Positions 53,696-63,553 are shown, counted from the first letter of the stretch. The stretch: 64,000 nt of DNA from Lachnospiraceae bacterium (GCA_017461775.1 JAFTXD010000072.1:1-64000); one strand, 5' to 3'. The notes: generated from the sequence alone by a model not told the origin. A program made the numbers and translations.

Positions 53696-55460
53696 TGACT
53701 GCTTCCCCCTTCCTGATTTTCTCGTATTCACCATACTGATGCATAAATACGGTATAGTAATATCCCTGCTTCTCCATTAATTGGTCATGGTTGCCGGACT
53801 CCACGATTCGTCCCTCATCCAGCACCAAAATCACATCTGCATCCTTGATGGAAGAAATTCTGTGAGCAATAAAGAACACCGTTTCCTTCTTTTCCAGGTT
53901 ATCCAGTGCCTGCTGAATCTGGGATTCCGTCTCCATATCCACCGCAGAGGTGGTGTCATCCAGAACTAAAATGGAAGGCTCCTTGAGGAGCGCTCTCGCC
54001 AGCGAAATACGTTGCTTCTGACCACCGGATAAGCCCACACCACGCTCACCAACGATGGTATCATAGCCCTCGGGCATCTCCCGGATAAAGCCATCTGCAT
54101 TTGCCACCTTTGCCGCCCATTCCACGGTTTCAAAGGAGCAGTCCGGCTTTGCGTAAGCAATATTTCCCTCGATGGTATCGGAGAAAAGGAATACATCCTG
54201 CATGGCCATACCGATGGTGGTACGAAGCACGCGGAGGTCCATTTCCTTTACGTTCTGCCCGCCAATCAATACCTCGCCGCTGTTTACATCAAAGAAGCGG
54301 CACATCAGATTCACCAGTGTACTCTTACCGGCACCGGTGGCTCCGATGATACCCACCTTCTGCCCGGGCTCTATCTTAAAGCTGATATCCTTCAGTATTT
54401 CTTCTCCATCAATACTGTAGCTTACGTTACGGAACTCCACACTGCCCTCCGGCTTGGGGGCACTGATATCAAAGGGACCGGATACCGGGTTCTGAATTCC
54501 CGGCTCCTCCTGAATGGTTGCATAAATCTTCTCTACAGAAGTCACAAAACGGAACCAGTCATTAACAATCCAACCAGCCATACGCAGGGGCTCGTTCAAC
54601 ATCCATAAGTATCCGTTAATCATTGCCATATTACCCAGGGTCATATCCCCATTGATTACCATGATACCGCCCACCAGCATCAGCACAAAGGTAAGGAGAT
54701 TTGCCAAAAACTCAAACACCGGCACATGCTGCATCCAGATTTTGGTAGCAGCTAATTCTGAATCACGATAAGCAGCATTTTCCCGGTCGAACTTAGAGAT
54801 TTCAAATTCTTCCTTCGCAAAAGCCTTTACCACTCTGTTGCCACTGATATTCTCCTGAGCAAAGGCATTTAAGCTGGAAAATCTCTCACGAATCTTAGAA
54901 AATCCAGGCTTCACACGCTTGGACTGCACAATAGTATTGGCTAGTGTCAGCGGAAGTACAAGGAGCATGGCACAGGCAATCCGCCAATCCACTGTAAAAA
55001 CCATCACCAGCGAGATACAAAATAGCAAAATACATTCGTAAGTGAAGTAAATCACATGAGCCACAAAATGTCGGATTGCCATCATATCTCCGGTCTGACG
55101 GGACATCAGGTCTCCGGTTTTATTGTTATTATAGAAGGTAAAATCCTTGGCTACCAGATTCCGGTAAATGGCATCTCGCATATCAAATAACATATTCTGG
55201 GAATTGGTCTCAAATATAAACAAAAAGAAGAGACGTATTCCCGCACGAAGCAGTGTCGCCCCAATCATTAAAAGCAAAAACTCCGGCAATAGATCCGTCC
55301 GAATATTAGAACCGTCACCGATAATGTCGTCCACGATGAAGCCTGTAATTTTCGGATTTACAATTGCCAGCACCGATGTAATTGTCACCAGTATCAAACC
55401 GAATAAGGTTCGCCACTGGTATTTCTTAAAGTACGAATAGAACCATTTCATGGCATCCAT
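53688..55460 (-). CDS. ABC exporter half-transporter 2A (degenerate site partner)
   Basis: 590 residues, type IV exporter fold. Walker A GATGAGKST near 375, signature LSGGQKQR near 480, Walker B ILVLDDTTSAVD with Asp for the catalytic Glu. The order (degenerate partner first, consensus partner second) and coupled start match the pair at 27.5-31.1 kb. GGAGG lies eight bases before the ATG. The AraC gene diverges 150 bases upstream and may regulate it. Confidence 0.92.
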   Translation of the reverse strand: MDAMKWFYSYFKKYQWRTLFGLILVTITSVLAIVNPKITGFIVDDIIGDGSNIRTDLLPEFLLLMIGATLLRAGIRLFFLFIFETNSQNMLFDMRDAIYRNLVAKDFTFYNNNKTGDLMSRQTGDMMAIRHFVAHVIYFTYECILLFCISLVMVFTVDWRIACAMLLVLPLTLANTIVQSKRVKPGFSKIRERFSSLNAFAQENISGNRVVKAFAKEEFEISKFDRENAAYRDSELAATKIWMQHVPVFEFLANLLTFVLMLVGGIMVINGDMTLGNMAMINGYLWMLNEPLRMAGWIVNDWFRFVTSVEKIYATIQEEPGIQNPVSGPFDISAPKPEGSVEFRNVSYSIDGEEILKDISFKIEPGQKVGIIGATGAGKSTLVNLMCRFFDVNSGEVLIGGQNVKEMDLRVLRTTIGMAMQDVFLFSDTIEGNIAYAKPDCSFETVEWAAKVANADGFIREMPEGYDTIVGERGVGLSGGQKQRISLARALLKEPSILVLDDTTSAVDMETESQIQQALDNLEKKETVFFIAHRISSIKDADVILVLDEGRIVESGNHDQLMEKQGYYYTVFMHQYGEYEKIRKGEAVNG

Positions 55461-55612
55461 AGCTTTATCCTCCGTTTGTTGTAATGTTTCTCCTATTATG
55501 GTACCTGCGCCCCATTTTCACAATGACATATACTGTTATTAAATTGATATTTTCTGCTTTTTATTTCCGCAAAAATATGTATACTAATACTAAGGACAGG
55601 AGGTAGTTACTT

Positions 55613-56497
55613 ATGATTGCAATACGAAATATGGGTTTTAATTCCGTACATAAGGACGGTATCAATATCGAAAGGCCGGAGGGCGGTGTACGCTATCTGC
55701 TTCTTCTGGTGAAAAGCCCCGCCTACTTTGAATTCACCAGAGAACAGTTCCAGAAAAATATCACTGCGCTCTCCGGTACCGAACTACCTCTGGAAGAGGA
55801 TTTTTTCACCGACGAAGAATCCAGGCATCCGGGGCTTATCCGCCAATATGTGGAAAAGCCCGCCTTTATCATCTACACTCCCGGCGTGCCACAATACTAT
55901 TACCACGATACAGAATATATCAACGACTGGATTGTATTTGAGGGTGACGAGGTTGCCGATTTTTTAGAGGAGCTGAACATCCCCTTAAACACTCTGACCA
56001 TGCTTTATCACCACGCAGAGATTACCGGTATGATTCGCGACCTAATGCTGGAATATCACCAGACTGGCTCCCATCACGAAAAGATTATGGACTCCATGCT
56101 GAGGACCATCCTCTATAAATACAGTGACATCTATCACCTGGAGACCAGACTTTCTGATAAGCTAAAGCAGCACCGTTCCGCCTTTTCCCGGATTCGCAAC
56201 AGCATCTACAGCAGCGGCAACTACCAGAAAACCGTACCGGAGCTGGCTGAAGAACTGAGCTTAAGTGTGTCCTATTTCCAGCATATCTATAAGGAGCTTT
56301 TCGGTGTCCCGGTAAAGCAGGATTTAATCGCAAGTCGAATAGAGCGCGCCAGATATCTATTATCCATCGATGTAGATTCCGTTGCCTCCATCGCTGAAAT
56401 GTGTGGCTACGAAAATGTGGAACATTTCATCCGCCAGTTCAAATCCCTGACAGGTATGACCCCCAGCCAGTACAAGGACAAATACAATCGGCGGTGA
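55613..56497 (+). CDS. AraC-family transcriptional regulator
   Basis: 294 residues. A C-terminal AraC double helix-turn-helix is clear: VPELAEELSLSVSYFQHIYKE, GVPVKQDLIASRIERARYLL, SVASIAEMCGYENVEHFIRQFK and TGMTPSQYKDKY. The N-terminal 150 residues form a cupin-like sensor (YLLLLVKSPAYFEF, PAFIIYTPGVPQYYY, DWIVFEGDEVADF). AGGAGG is nine bases before the ATG; TATACT at 55580 may be the -10, without a good -35. It diverges from ABC exporter 2, the likely but unproven target. Confidence 0.9.
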   Translation: MIAIRNMGFNSVHKDGINIERPEGGVRYLLLLVKSPAYFEFTREQFQKNITALSGTELPLEEDFFTDEESRHPGLIRQYVEKPAFIIYTPGVPQYYYHDTEYINDWIVFEGDEVADFLEELNIPLNTLTMLYHHAEITGMIRDLMLEYHQTGSHHEKIMDSMLRTILYKYSDIYHLETRLSDKLKQHRSAFSRIRNSIYSSGNYQKTVPELAEELSLSVSYFQHIYKELFGVPVKQDLIASRIERARYLLSIDVDSVASIAEMCGYENVEHFIRQFKSLTGMTPSQYKDKYNRR

Positions 56498-56516
56498 TAA
56501 TCGCAGCTATTGCCAA

Positions 56517-56783
56517 TCCGGGAAGTGTGGGAGGCAGGGGGGAGAGATGGGGCAGGGAAAATTGGGCATATGAAGATATTTTAGAGTTTCTTGGATTGTT
56601 GTTTCGTAATCAGGGTAATTTAGGCATGGATGCCTAAATTAGGTTGCACTGTGCACGGATGCACATTGCAACCGACCCGTAGCTTTTCGCAACCAATATC
56701 AACAATCCTAGAAACTCTTAAATATCGGAGTCTGCCCAATTTTCCCTGCCCCATCCCTCCCCCTGCCTCCCACACTTCCCGGA
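56517..56783. repeat. Long palindromic element enclosing two hairpins
   Basis: Bases 56518-56602 pair with 56699-56782 over about 84 bases with a few mismatches and a one-base indel; the outer CCGGGAAGTGTGGGAGGCAG is exact. Inside lie two separate perfect or near-perfect hairpins, 56617-56640 (AATTTAGGCAT/ATGCCTAAATT) and 56642-56673 (GGTTGCA, GTGCA with their complements). This gives a junction-like fold. No coding sequence is visible in 56498-56853. AAT flanks both ends. Confidence 0.9.
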
Positions 56784-56791
56784 ATGACAAT

Positions 56792-56820
56792 TTGTATTTT
56801 GCACGGAAACGTTGTACAAT
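56792..56820 (+). promoter_or_regulatory. Promoter of the M42 peptidase gene
   Basis: -35 TTGTAT (56792-56797), 17-base spacer, -10 TACAAT (56815-56820), just outside the palindrome. Confidence 0.7.
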
Positions 56821-56853
56821 AAATGTAGATTCTAAATTCAGAAAGGATATATT

Positions 56854-57888
56854 ATGATTGCGAAATACGGAGATTATATTTTAGAAAAGGCGGCGGAGCT
56901 TCTGGCCATTGACAGTCCCACCGGTTATACTGCGGAGGCTGCTAAGTGGGTCATGAAGGAATTTGCTGCTCTGGGATGTGAAGTGAAACAGACTATCAAA
57001 GGCGGCGTACTGGTTGACTTTGGTGGGAAGGATGCAGAGAATGGAATTCTGCTGGAGGCTCACGCAGATACACTAGGCGCCATGGTTACAGAGATTAAAG
57101 GAAACGGACGATTAAAGGTGACACGCTTAGGTGGCATGAATGCCAATAATGCTGAAGCTGAGAACGTCAGAGTTATCACCAAGTTCGACGGAATCTACGA
57201 GGGTACCCTGCAGCTGGTAAATGCTTCCGTGCATGTAAATGGTGAGTACGACAAGACTTCACGTGACTGGGATACAGTGGAGGTGGTACTGGACGAGCTG
57301 GTAGAAAAGAAAGAGGACGTAGAAAAGCTGGGCATCAGCGCCGGTGATATCGTATGCTTTGACCCTCGTACAAAGATTACAGAAAAAGGGTTTATCAAAA
57401 GTCGTTTTCTGGATGATAAGCTGAGCGTGGCCATCCTCCTTGGTTATGCCAAATATTTGCAGGAGGAAAAGCAGACGCCTTCCCGCAGAGTTTATGGACA
57501 TATCACCGTTTACGAAGAAGTGGGACATGGTGGCAGTGCGTCTCTCCCCACAGGTATTACAGAAGCCATTTCTGTGGATATGGGATGCGTGGGAGAAGGT
57601 CTCTCCTGTACCGAGCGCAAGGTATCCATCTGCGCCAAAGACAGCGGTGGCCCCTACAACTATGATGTAGTTAAGGGTCTTATCGAAGCTGCTAAGAAAA
57701 TGAATGCAGATTACGCAGTAGATATCTATCCCTTCTACGGCTCTGATGTAGAAGCCACTCTTCGCTCCGGTTACGATATCCGCCACGGTCTTATCGGTGC
57801 GGGCGTTTATGCTTCCCATGGGTATGAGCGAAGCCATCGGGATGGAGCGGTGAATACCTTGAAGGTACTGGTTGGATATTTGCAATAA
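56854..57888 (+). CDS. M42-family metallo-aminopeptidase
   Basis: 344 residues, full length for M42. Metal ligands and catalytic residues are recognisable: EAHADTLG, FLDDKLS, TVYEEVGHGG (catalytic Glu and ligand Glu), SVDMG and ASHGYERSH. These cytoplasmic, usually twelve-subunit enzymes trim peptides from the N-terminus with two Zn or Co ions; older names include glutamyl aminopeptidase and endoglucanase M. AAAGGA precedes the ATG. Single gene with its own promoter and terminator. Confidence 0.93.
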   Translation: MIAKYGDYILEKAAELLAIDSPTGYTAEAAKWVMKEFAALGCEVKQTIKGGVLVDFGGKDAENGILLEAHADTLGAMVTEIKGNGRLKVTRLGGMNANNAEAENVRVITKFDGIYEGTLQLVNASVHVNGEYDKTSRDWDTVEVVLDELVEKKEDVEKLGISAGDIVCFDPRTKITEKGFIKSRFLDDKLSVAILLGYAKYLQEEKQTPSRRVYGHITVYEEVGHGGSASLPTGITEAISVDMGCVGEGLSCTERKVSICAKDSGGPYNYDVVKGLIEAAKKMNADYAVDIYPFYGSDVEATLRSGYDIRHGLIGAGVYASHGYERSHRDGAVNTLKVLVGYLQ

Positions 57889-57902
57889 TTCTACAATATA
57901 AC

Positions 57903-57926
57903 AGGGCTGCCGTTCTGGCAGCCCTT
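57903..57926. terminator. Bidirectional terminator
   Basis: AGGGCTGCC and GGCAGCCCT around a five-base loop, between convergent genes; a T-rich tail follows on the plus strand. Confidence 0.85.
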
Positions 57927-57936
57927 ACATTTTTCA

Positions 57937-59658
57937 CTATAATTTAAAGAATCTAGTCTCTTCCTCCAAAGCAACTGCTAAATCCTTCAGTTCCACTGCT
58001 GAATTGGATACCAGGTTGATGGTAGCATACAATTCTTCCATAGATGCGGTAGTCTCCTGTGTAGCCGCTGCATTCTCTTCTGAAACTGCGGAAAGATTTG
58101 CAATGATGCCGACCATGTTCTGTCTTGCCTCATCACATTCCTGTGCCTGTTCATTAATTACATTTGTATCTCTTCTGGATGTCTCAATGTCGCTGATTAC
58201 ATTTTCAAACTGAGACTTGGTAGCTGCAAGCTTGTTCTGCTGTTGCTTTAAGGTATCCATTACCTCTGCCATGAGCTCCATGGAATTCTTGGAATCGTTG
58301 GATAATTCCTGAATGATATCGTAAATCTTCTTTGCAGAAGAATTGGACTCATCCGCCAGCTTCTGAATCTCGGATGCTACTACTGCAAATCCTCTTCCGG
58401 CCTCTCCAGCTCGGGCAGCCTCAATAGAAGCATTTAAGGATAACAGGTTGGTCTGGCTTGCAATATTGGTAATCAACTGAACTGCCTCTGCAATTTCATT
58501 TACAGAATGATCCGTTGCCTTTACATTATCCGATACTTTATATACAGCTTCCACGGTACGGTCATTAAATTCGCTAAGCTCTTTCATGGTGAGAGCAGAT
58601 GCCTCGCCCGTCTTCTGCATACCAATGGAAGTATCATTTAATTTCGTTACATTATCCACGATGGTCTGAATCAGACTACCCATCTGATCCACATGTGTGG
58701 TTGCATCTTCTGTATCCTCAGCCTGAGAAAGGGCACCCTTAGAGATATCTTCAATGGCTGCACTTACTTCACCGGCTGTTGTACTACTGTGGCTTGCAAT
58801 ATTCTCCAGTTCATCACCTCCGGACAATACCTTTTCCGCAGAAGTCTGGATATTACCAATAATCCGACGAAGCTCCTCCACCAGCTTACCCAATGCTCTG
58901 GCACTCTGACCGAACTCATCCTTGCGCTTAAGAACCTTCGGATCCACACTGATTGCAAGATTACCCTTTGCAAGCTCTGTGACTGCATCCTCCATCTGTC
59001 CTACAATCTTTGCCAAACTCCTTGCGCAGACTGCCACTGCTACTGCCATCACTGCTGCACACACCAGCGCAATCATGGAAAATGCGGTAACCTTCTCACT
59101 TATGTATGCATCCACATCCGCACTGGGCTGTCCTGCAAATACCATACCTACGATGGTGCCGTCTGGATTTTCCAGTGGTGTATAGTAACAATAATAATTC
59201 TGGTTATTGATGGTAGTATTGTAAGAGCTGTAATCCTGGCCACCCAGAACCTTTTCTGCAACCTCCGGTAACGCCTGCGTTCCTATAATACGATTACCGG
59301 ACGTATCCCTAAGCGATGTGGCCATACGGGTATCCCCATAAAACAGCGTTACATCCGTGGAGAGTCCCTCCACATACTCATCAATCTCTTCCATGTGAGC
59401 AGTAATATTGTACTCACCCTTCATAAAGTCGCCCTGGTCATTAATAAAATAATCACCCTCAGCATTGTGGTTATATCCTGACTTCACTGCCTGCACTGTG
59501 CAATGGAGTGCAAATTCTGCCTGTTCCTGTAAGCCTTCCCGTAAGTTGTTGGTTGCAGAGAAAATCAAGATACAAACCAAAAGAAACACCGGTCCAATAC
59601 AGATAAATAGTAATTGTGCTAAAATACTGTGAATTCCCAGTCCCTTCTTTTTCTTCAT
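57937..59658 (-). CDS. Methyl-accepting chemotaxis protein with extracellular Cache domain
   Basis: 573 residues with classical topology: membrane helix about 12-36, an outer single-Cache-type domain to about 190 ([30 protein letters not shown], split by strands, and [22 protein letters not shown]), second helix about 192-215, HAMP, and signalling domain with tip [22 protein letters not shown] near 420. Such Cache domains bind small carboxylates or similar nutrients. AAGGAGG precedes the ATG. Own promoter upstream. Confidence 0.93.
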   Translation of the reverse strand: MKKKKGLGIHSILAQLLFICIGPVFLLVCILIFSATNNLREGLQEQAEFALHCTVQAVKSGYNHNAEGDYFINDQGDFMKGEYNITAHMEEIDEYVEGLSTDVTLFYGDTRMATSLRDTSGNRIIGTQALPEVAEKVLGGQDYSSYNTTINNQNYYCYYTPLENPDGTIVGMVFAGQPSADVDAYISEKVTAFSMIALVCAAVMAVAVAVCARSLAKIVGQMEDAVTELAKGNLAISVDPKVLKRKDEFGQSARALGKLVEELRRIIGNIQTSAEKVLSGGDELENIASHSSTTAGEVSAAIEDISKGALSQAEDTEDATTHVDQMGSLIQTIVDNVTKLNDTSIGMQKTGEASALTMKELSEFNDRTVEAVYKVSDNVKATDHSVNEIAEAVQLITNIASQTNLLSLNASIEAARAGEAGRGFAVVASEIQKLADESNSSAKKIYDIIQELSNDSKNSMELMAEVMDTLKQQQNKLAATKSQFENVISDIETSRRDTNVINEQAQECDEARQNMVGIIANLSAVSEENAAATQETTASMEELYATINLVSNSAVELKDLAVALEEETRFFKL

Positions 59659-59707
59659 ATCAGAACCTCCTTACTTCCCACGAAAAATCGTAGTTGAATT
59701 TACAGTT

Positions 59708-59736
59708 ATTTTAACACATTAACACACAATTCTCAA
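59708..59736 (-). promoter_or_regulatory. Promoter of the Cache-MCP gene
   Basis: -35 TTGAGA (59731-59736), 17-base spacer, -10 TAAAAT (59708-59713). It resembles a SigA promoter, not the SigD type common for chemotaxis genes. Confidence 0.7.
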
Positions 59737-59738
59737 TA

Positions 59739-59870
59739 TTATTTTGTTACTTTGGTACTATTTTTATCTTTCTTCTTCTCCAAAGAGCCGCCGTTGTCCA
59801 CCCACCAGCACCATACACCTGCCACTGCAGCACAGACAATCATTACCCCTACAAAAATATCCAGTGCCAT
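59739..59870 (-). CDS. 43-residue single-pass membrane protein
   Basis: A short gene with AAGGAGG nine bases before the ATG. It reads MALDIFVGVMIVCAAVAGVW and continues CWWVDNGGSLEKKKDKN to the stop, ending STKVTK: one membrane helix with a lysine-rich tail that should face the cytoplasm. Not recognised as a known family. It lies 74 bases after the 123-residue membrane protein gene downstream of the two-component system, possibly in the same transcript. The strong ribosome site and clean architecture argue for real translation. Confidence 0.7.
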   Translation of the reverse strand: MALDIFVGVMIVCAAVAGVWCWWVDNGGSLEKKKDKNSTKVTK

Positions 59871-59944
59871 AATATAAATTCCTCCTTCGATGAATACCTA
59901 TTTCATACTATAAGGAATTTATTCTTAAGATTCAGCAAAGATTC

Positions 59945-60316
59945 TTACTGTCCGATTTCCTCCGTCAATGCCAGAATCTGAGGCGCCAGACGCGCTCTCT
60001 CCTTTTGGGTAATCCTTGTATATGCCGGATAGGCCATTCCCATGGTCACAGCGCCCAAAATACCCAGCAGAATCCCCGGAATCAGAAGCGAATCTATCCA
60101 AACCATGCACATGCTCATACCACCGCCCATAATCAGACAACCCACAACTCCCAGAATCAGTGAAACCACCTCTCCCTTTCTGGTCACCTGTCGGTCCAGC
60201 TTTCTGAGTAGCTCCAGCTTACTCTCTTCTTTAGGTAAATACTTTCTTTTAATTTTCTCAATTTCTTCCTGCTCCTTTGCGGAGTAGGTGTATTCAAAAG
60301 CCTTATTGTTTTCCAT
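59945..60316 (-). CDS. Uncharacterised two-helix membrane protein
   Basis: 123 residues. A charged cytoplasmic-looking N-terminus (YSAKEQEEIEKIKRKYLPKE, KLELLRKLDRQ) is followed by two membrane helices (about 50-72 and 76-98) and a short charged tail. The family is common in related bacteria but I know of no assigned function. The start overlaps the histidine kinase end by 14 bases, so it belongs to the two-component operon and may be its membrane accessory. Confidence 0.8.
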   Translation of the reverse strand: MENNKAFEYTYSAKEQEEIEKIKRKYLPKEESKLELLRKLDRQVTRKGEVVSLILGVVGCLIMGGGMSMCMVWIDSLLIPGILLGILGAVTMGMAYPAYTRITQKERARLAPQILALTEEIGQ

Positions 60317-61370
60317 CCTCTTCTTTCCTCTCTCTGGCTAACTTGACGGTAAAAATGCTTCCTTCTCCCTCTCTGCTGCTGACGGATATCTCTCCACCAC
60401 AAATGTCGATAACCCGCTTCACCAGTGCCAGACCCAGACCATTTCCCTGGGTGGCATGGGAGGTATCTCCCTGATAAAATTTCTTAAAGATATTCTTCCC
60501 TGTTTCTTCATTCATTCCACAGCCACTGTCCTTTACCGACACACAGGCATACTCCCCCTCTTCGTACACAGAAAGAGCCACCTCACCTCCCGGAGAGGTG
60601 AATTTCAATGCATTGGAAATCAAATTATACCACACAAGACTGAGAAGCTCCTTGTCCCCCATAATCTTTACATCATCATTAATATCCGTTTCAATGGATA
60701 TCTCCTTCTCCTCCCAGACCCTTTCAAAATCCAGCATACATTCACAGACAGACTCTCCCAGATAAATACTTTCCCTGCAGGGATAAATCTGCTGATTTTC
60801 CAGCTTGTTCAACTTCAGAATATTGGTCACCAGCGCCGAAAGTCTCTGGGTCTGCTCCGTGATAGCCTTTCCATATTGCATACGCTCTTCCTCAGACAGG
60901 TCGGGGTTCTGTAAAAGAATACCATAGTTCTGCATTACTGCCAGCGGTGTCTTCAGCTCATGGGATACGTTGGATATAAAATCCGTACGCAGGGTTTCCA
61001 CACCGGACAGCTCCCCAATCATGGTATTGATACCGCCGATGATTTCGTCAAATTCATTCCCACTATCTTCCCCATACAAATACTCAATCTTCGTGGAAAA
61101 ATCTCCGGTCATCACCCGGCTAAGTCCTTCTTTAATCTTTCCCACCGGCTTTTGCACGGTCTTGTACCTGCGAAAGGAATCAAACACACAAAAAAGCACT
61201 GTCAAAAACAAAACATTAATAAGAGTTGCGGGCGCTGCCTTATAAAGTCTGGCTGTGGATAAATCTACAAACTGCAAAAAAAGTAGAAAATTGCAGGTTA
61301 CCACAAACCCCATCAACATAAAAAATACTAAAAAAGTACCGATTCCTGTTGTTTTTAATCTGCTCTTCAT
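60303..61370 (-). CDS. Sensor histidine kinase
   Basis: 355 residues. Two membrane helices (about 12-32 and 48-66) with a very short outer loop, a HAMP region, HisKA with His137 in SHELKTPL, and a full ATPase domain: N box NLISNALKFTSPGG, G1 VKDSGCGM, G2 GNGLGLALVKRV. The tiny outer loop suggests sensing within the membrane or through a partner, as in intramembrane-sensing kinases. ATGA overlap with the response regulator. Confidence 0.92.
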   Translation of the reverse strand: MKSRLKTTGIGTFLVFFMLMGFVVTCNFLLFLQFVDLSTARLYKAAPATLINVLFLTVLFCVFDSFRRYKTVQKPVGKIKEGLSRVMTGDFSTKIEYLYGEDSGNEFDEIIGGINTMIGELSGVETLRTDFISNVSHELKTPLAVMQNYGILLQNPDLSEEERMQYGKAITEQTQRLSALVTNILKLNKLENQQIYPCRESIYLGESVCECMLDFERVWEEKEISIETDINDDVKIMGDKELLSLVWYNLISNALKFTSPGGEVALSVYEEGEYACVSVKDSGCGMNEETGKNIFKKFYQGDTSHATQGNGLGLALVKRVIDICGGEISVSSREGEGSIFTVKLARERKEEDGKQ

Positions 61371-62038
61371 CGTATTACCGCCTTATATCCCAGTCCATGT
61401 ACGGTTACAATTTCGAAATCCTCACAGTTCTTAAATTTCTCTCGTAGCTTTGTCATATATACGTCCACCACACGGGGGCCGGAAGAGGAGTCCATATCCC
61501 AGAACTCATCCATAAGCGCAGACCGGGTAAAGGTTTTCTTAGGGTAAGACAACAGCTTATATAAAATATTAAACTCACGCACGGTGAGATTAATCTCCTC
61601 TTCTCCCACATAAGCACTATGCTCTTCCACATCCAGTACCGTATTGCCGATTTCCAGCTTCCGGTTATTTGCAATCTTTGCCCGGCGAAGAAGGGCATCA
61701 ATACGCAGAAGCAGTTCATTCAAATCCACCGGCTTCACCATATAGTCATCAATTCCTGCACTGAAGCCCTTGCGTTTAGACTCAAAATCATCCTTTGCAG
61801 TCATAAAAAGTATGGGGATTTCCTGATTCATTTCCCGTACTGTCCTGGCAAATTCGTAGCCATCAATCTGGGGCATCATGATATCCGAAATAATCATATC
61901 AAACAGATTGCCATACATTTCATTGTAAGCATCATTTACCGTCAGACATCCCACCGCTTCAAATCCATTTCTGCTCAAATGGGTACACACAGTCTGATTC
62001 AAATCCTTGTCATCTTCTACTACTAATATTTTGAACAT
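61367..62038 (-). CDS. OmpR-family response regulator
   Basis: 223 residues from ATG 62038 (AGGAGG upstream). Receiver domain with acidic pair at 9-10, phosphoacceptor Asp52 in ISDIMMP, Thr/Lys switch in MTAKDD and VKP at 100-102. The C-terminal winged helix has VREFNILYKLLSYP and VDVYMTKLREKF. It is the first gene of the operon RR-HK-membrane proteins. TATACT upstream lacks a fitting -35, which agrees with activator-dependent expression. Targets unknown. Confidence 0.93.
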   Translation of the reverse strand: MFKILVVEDDKDLNQTVCTHLSRNGFEAVGCLTVNDAYNEMYGNLFDMIISDIMMPQIDGYEFARTVREMNQEIPILFMTAKDDFESKRKGFSAGIDDYMVKPVDLNELLLRIDALLRRAKIANNRKLEIGNTVLDVEEHSAYVGEEEINLTVREFNILYKLLSYPKKTFTRSALMDEFWDMDSSSGPRVVDVYMTKLREKFKNCEDFEIVTVHGLGYKAVIR

Positions 62039-62121
62039 TCCAAGACCTCCTGACTCCAATTTATAGACATAGTATAACATGCATATGTTAAGATTTTGTT
62101 TATATTTTTTTGAAAAAGAAA

Positions 62122-62143
62122 AATGCCGGATTTCTCCGACATT
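62122..62143 (-). terminator. Terminator of the AGCS symporter gene
   Basis: On the minus strand AATGTCGGA pairs with TCCGGCATT (one wobble) followed by TTTCTTTTT, directly after the symporter stop. Confidence 0.85.
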
Positions 62144-62147
62144 TCTT

Positions 62148-63524
62148 CTATTTATGTTCTTTAATTAATTTGAACACCGTTCCGGAAAGCAGAAATACAC
62201 CGATTAAATTAGGAATCAACATGAGACCGTTGCAAGTATCGGAAATGCTCCATACCAATCCCAAATCTACTGTAGCTCCTACAATTGCCACCATAGAATA
62301 TAACACCATAAAAGGCTTGATTGCTTTCTCTTTAAAGATAAACTCCACACAACGTGCACCATAGAGTCCCCAACCAATAATGGTGGAGAAGGCAAAACAG
62401 CACATAGCCACTGCGGTAAATATGGTTATCCAACTGCCGTAGGTAGATGTGAATCCTGCAATGGTCAGCTCTGCACCTACATCTACGCCATAATTAATAT
62501 TCACTCCGCTACATAACACTACCAGTGCTGTCAGCGTACAAATTATAATAGTATCCGCAAATACTTCAAAAATACCGAAAAATCCCTGTTCCACAGCATC
62601 GTCAGTGTCCGCACAGGCATGCGCTATCGCTCCGGTACCAAGACCTGCTTCATTGGAGAAAATACCTCTGGACACACCCTTTTGCATACTTAGAAAAAAG
62701 CTTCCTACCACGCCACCGGTTACCGCGCTTGGATGGAATGCTCCATAAAAAATGGAATAAATCACCTCCGGCAAACGCTGAATGTTTAAAATTACTACTC
62801 CCAGTGCAAGTACAATATAAAGAATCGCCATAAAGGGAACCAGACGCTCTGAAACTCTGCCGATACGTTTAATTCCACCCAAAAGCACTCCTGCAACCAA
62901 AAGCATGATAATGATACCTATAATCAGACTACTTATCTTCATCTGTGATTCATCAATAAGTCCAAAGCTTGATAATGCAGAATTAATAGCCGCTGTAATT
63001 GTATTCACCTGGGTAGCGTTACCGGTTCCAAATACCGTGAGAACACCAAAGAGTGAGAATAGAACCGCCAGCCAGTGCCACTTCTTTCCCAGACCGTTTT
63101 TGATGTAATACATGGCGCCACCCACATAGTCTCCCTGCTTGTTACGTTCTCTATAATGTACTGCCAGCACAACCTCAGAAAACTTGGTACACATGCCCAA
63201 AAAGGCAGAAACCCACATCCAGAAAACAGCTCCCGGACCACCAATGGCAATCGCACCGGCTACACCTGCAATATTACCGGTACCTACCGTGGCAGACAAT
63301 GCCGTACACACCGCCTGGAATGGAGTCAACGCTCCTTCTGCTGCCTCTGACTTCTTAAAAACCTTACCTATGGTGGCTTTCATGGCCACGCCAAACTTTC
63401 GAACCTGAATAAACCGGCTGCGGATACTTAAATACAATCCCACACCGATAATACAAGCCATGGCAGGAATTCCCCAGATAAAACCATTCACTGCGCTATT
63501 TACTGTCTCAATTATACTTATCAT
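62148..63524 (-). CDS. Alanine/glycine:cation symporter (AGCS family)
   Basis: 458 residues, about eleven membrane helices. Family signature GTGNIAGVAGAIAIGGPGAVFWMW lies near residue 80, with AVHYRERNKQGDYVGGAMYYI and SNEAGLGTGAIAHA later. It imports alanine, glycine or a related amino acid with Na+ or H+. AAGGGAG precedes the ATG. Single gene with its own promoter and terminator. Confidence 0.94.
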   Translation of the reverse strand: MISIIETVNSAVNGFIWGIPAMACIIGVGLYLSIRSRFIQVRKFGVAMKATIGKVFKKSEAAEGALTPFQAVCTALSATVGTGNIAGVAGAIAIGGPGAVFWMWVSAFLGMCTKFSEVVLAVHYRERNKQGDYVGGAMYYIKNGLGKKWHWLAVLFSLFGVLTVFGTGNATQVNTITAAINSALSSFGLIDESQMKISSLIIGIIIMLLVAGVLLGGIKRIGRVSERLVPFMAILYIVLALGVVILNIQRLPEVIYSIFYGAFHPSAVTGGVVGSFFLSMQKGVSRGIFSNEAGLGTGAIAHACADTDDAVEQGFFGIFEVFADTIIICTLTALVVLCSGVNINYGVDVGAELTIAGFTSTYGSWITIFTAVAMCCFAFSTIIGWGLYGARCVEFIFKEKAIKPFMVLYSMVAIVGATVDLGLVWSISDTCNGLMLIPNLIGVFLLSGTVFKLIKEHK

Positions 63525-63553
63525 ATGTATGCTCCCTTACGTCAATTTCTTCT

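Noticed and set aside
56517..56783. Possible CRISPR array or integron-type repeat region
   Set aside because: There is only one inverted structure with no regularly spaced direct repeats, no spacers and no cas or integrase genes nearby.
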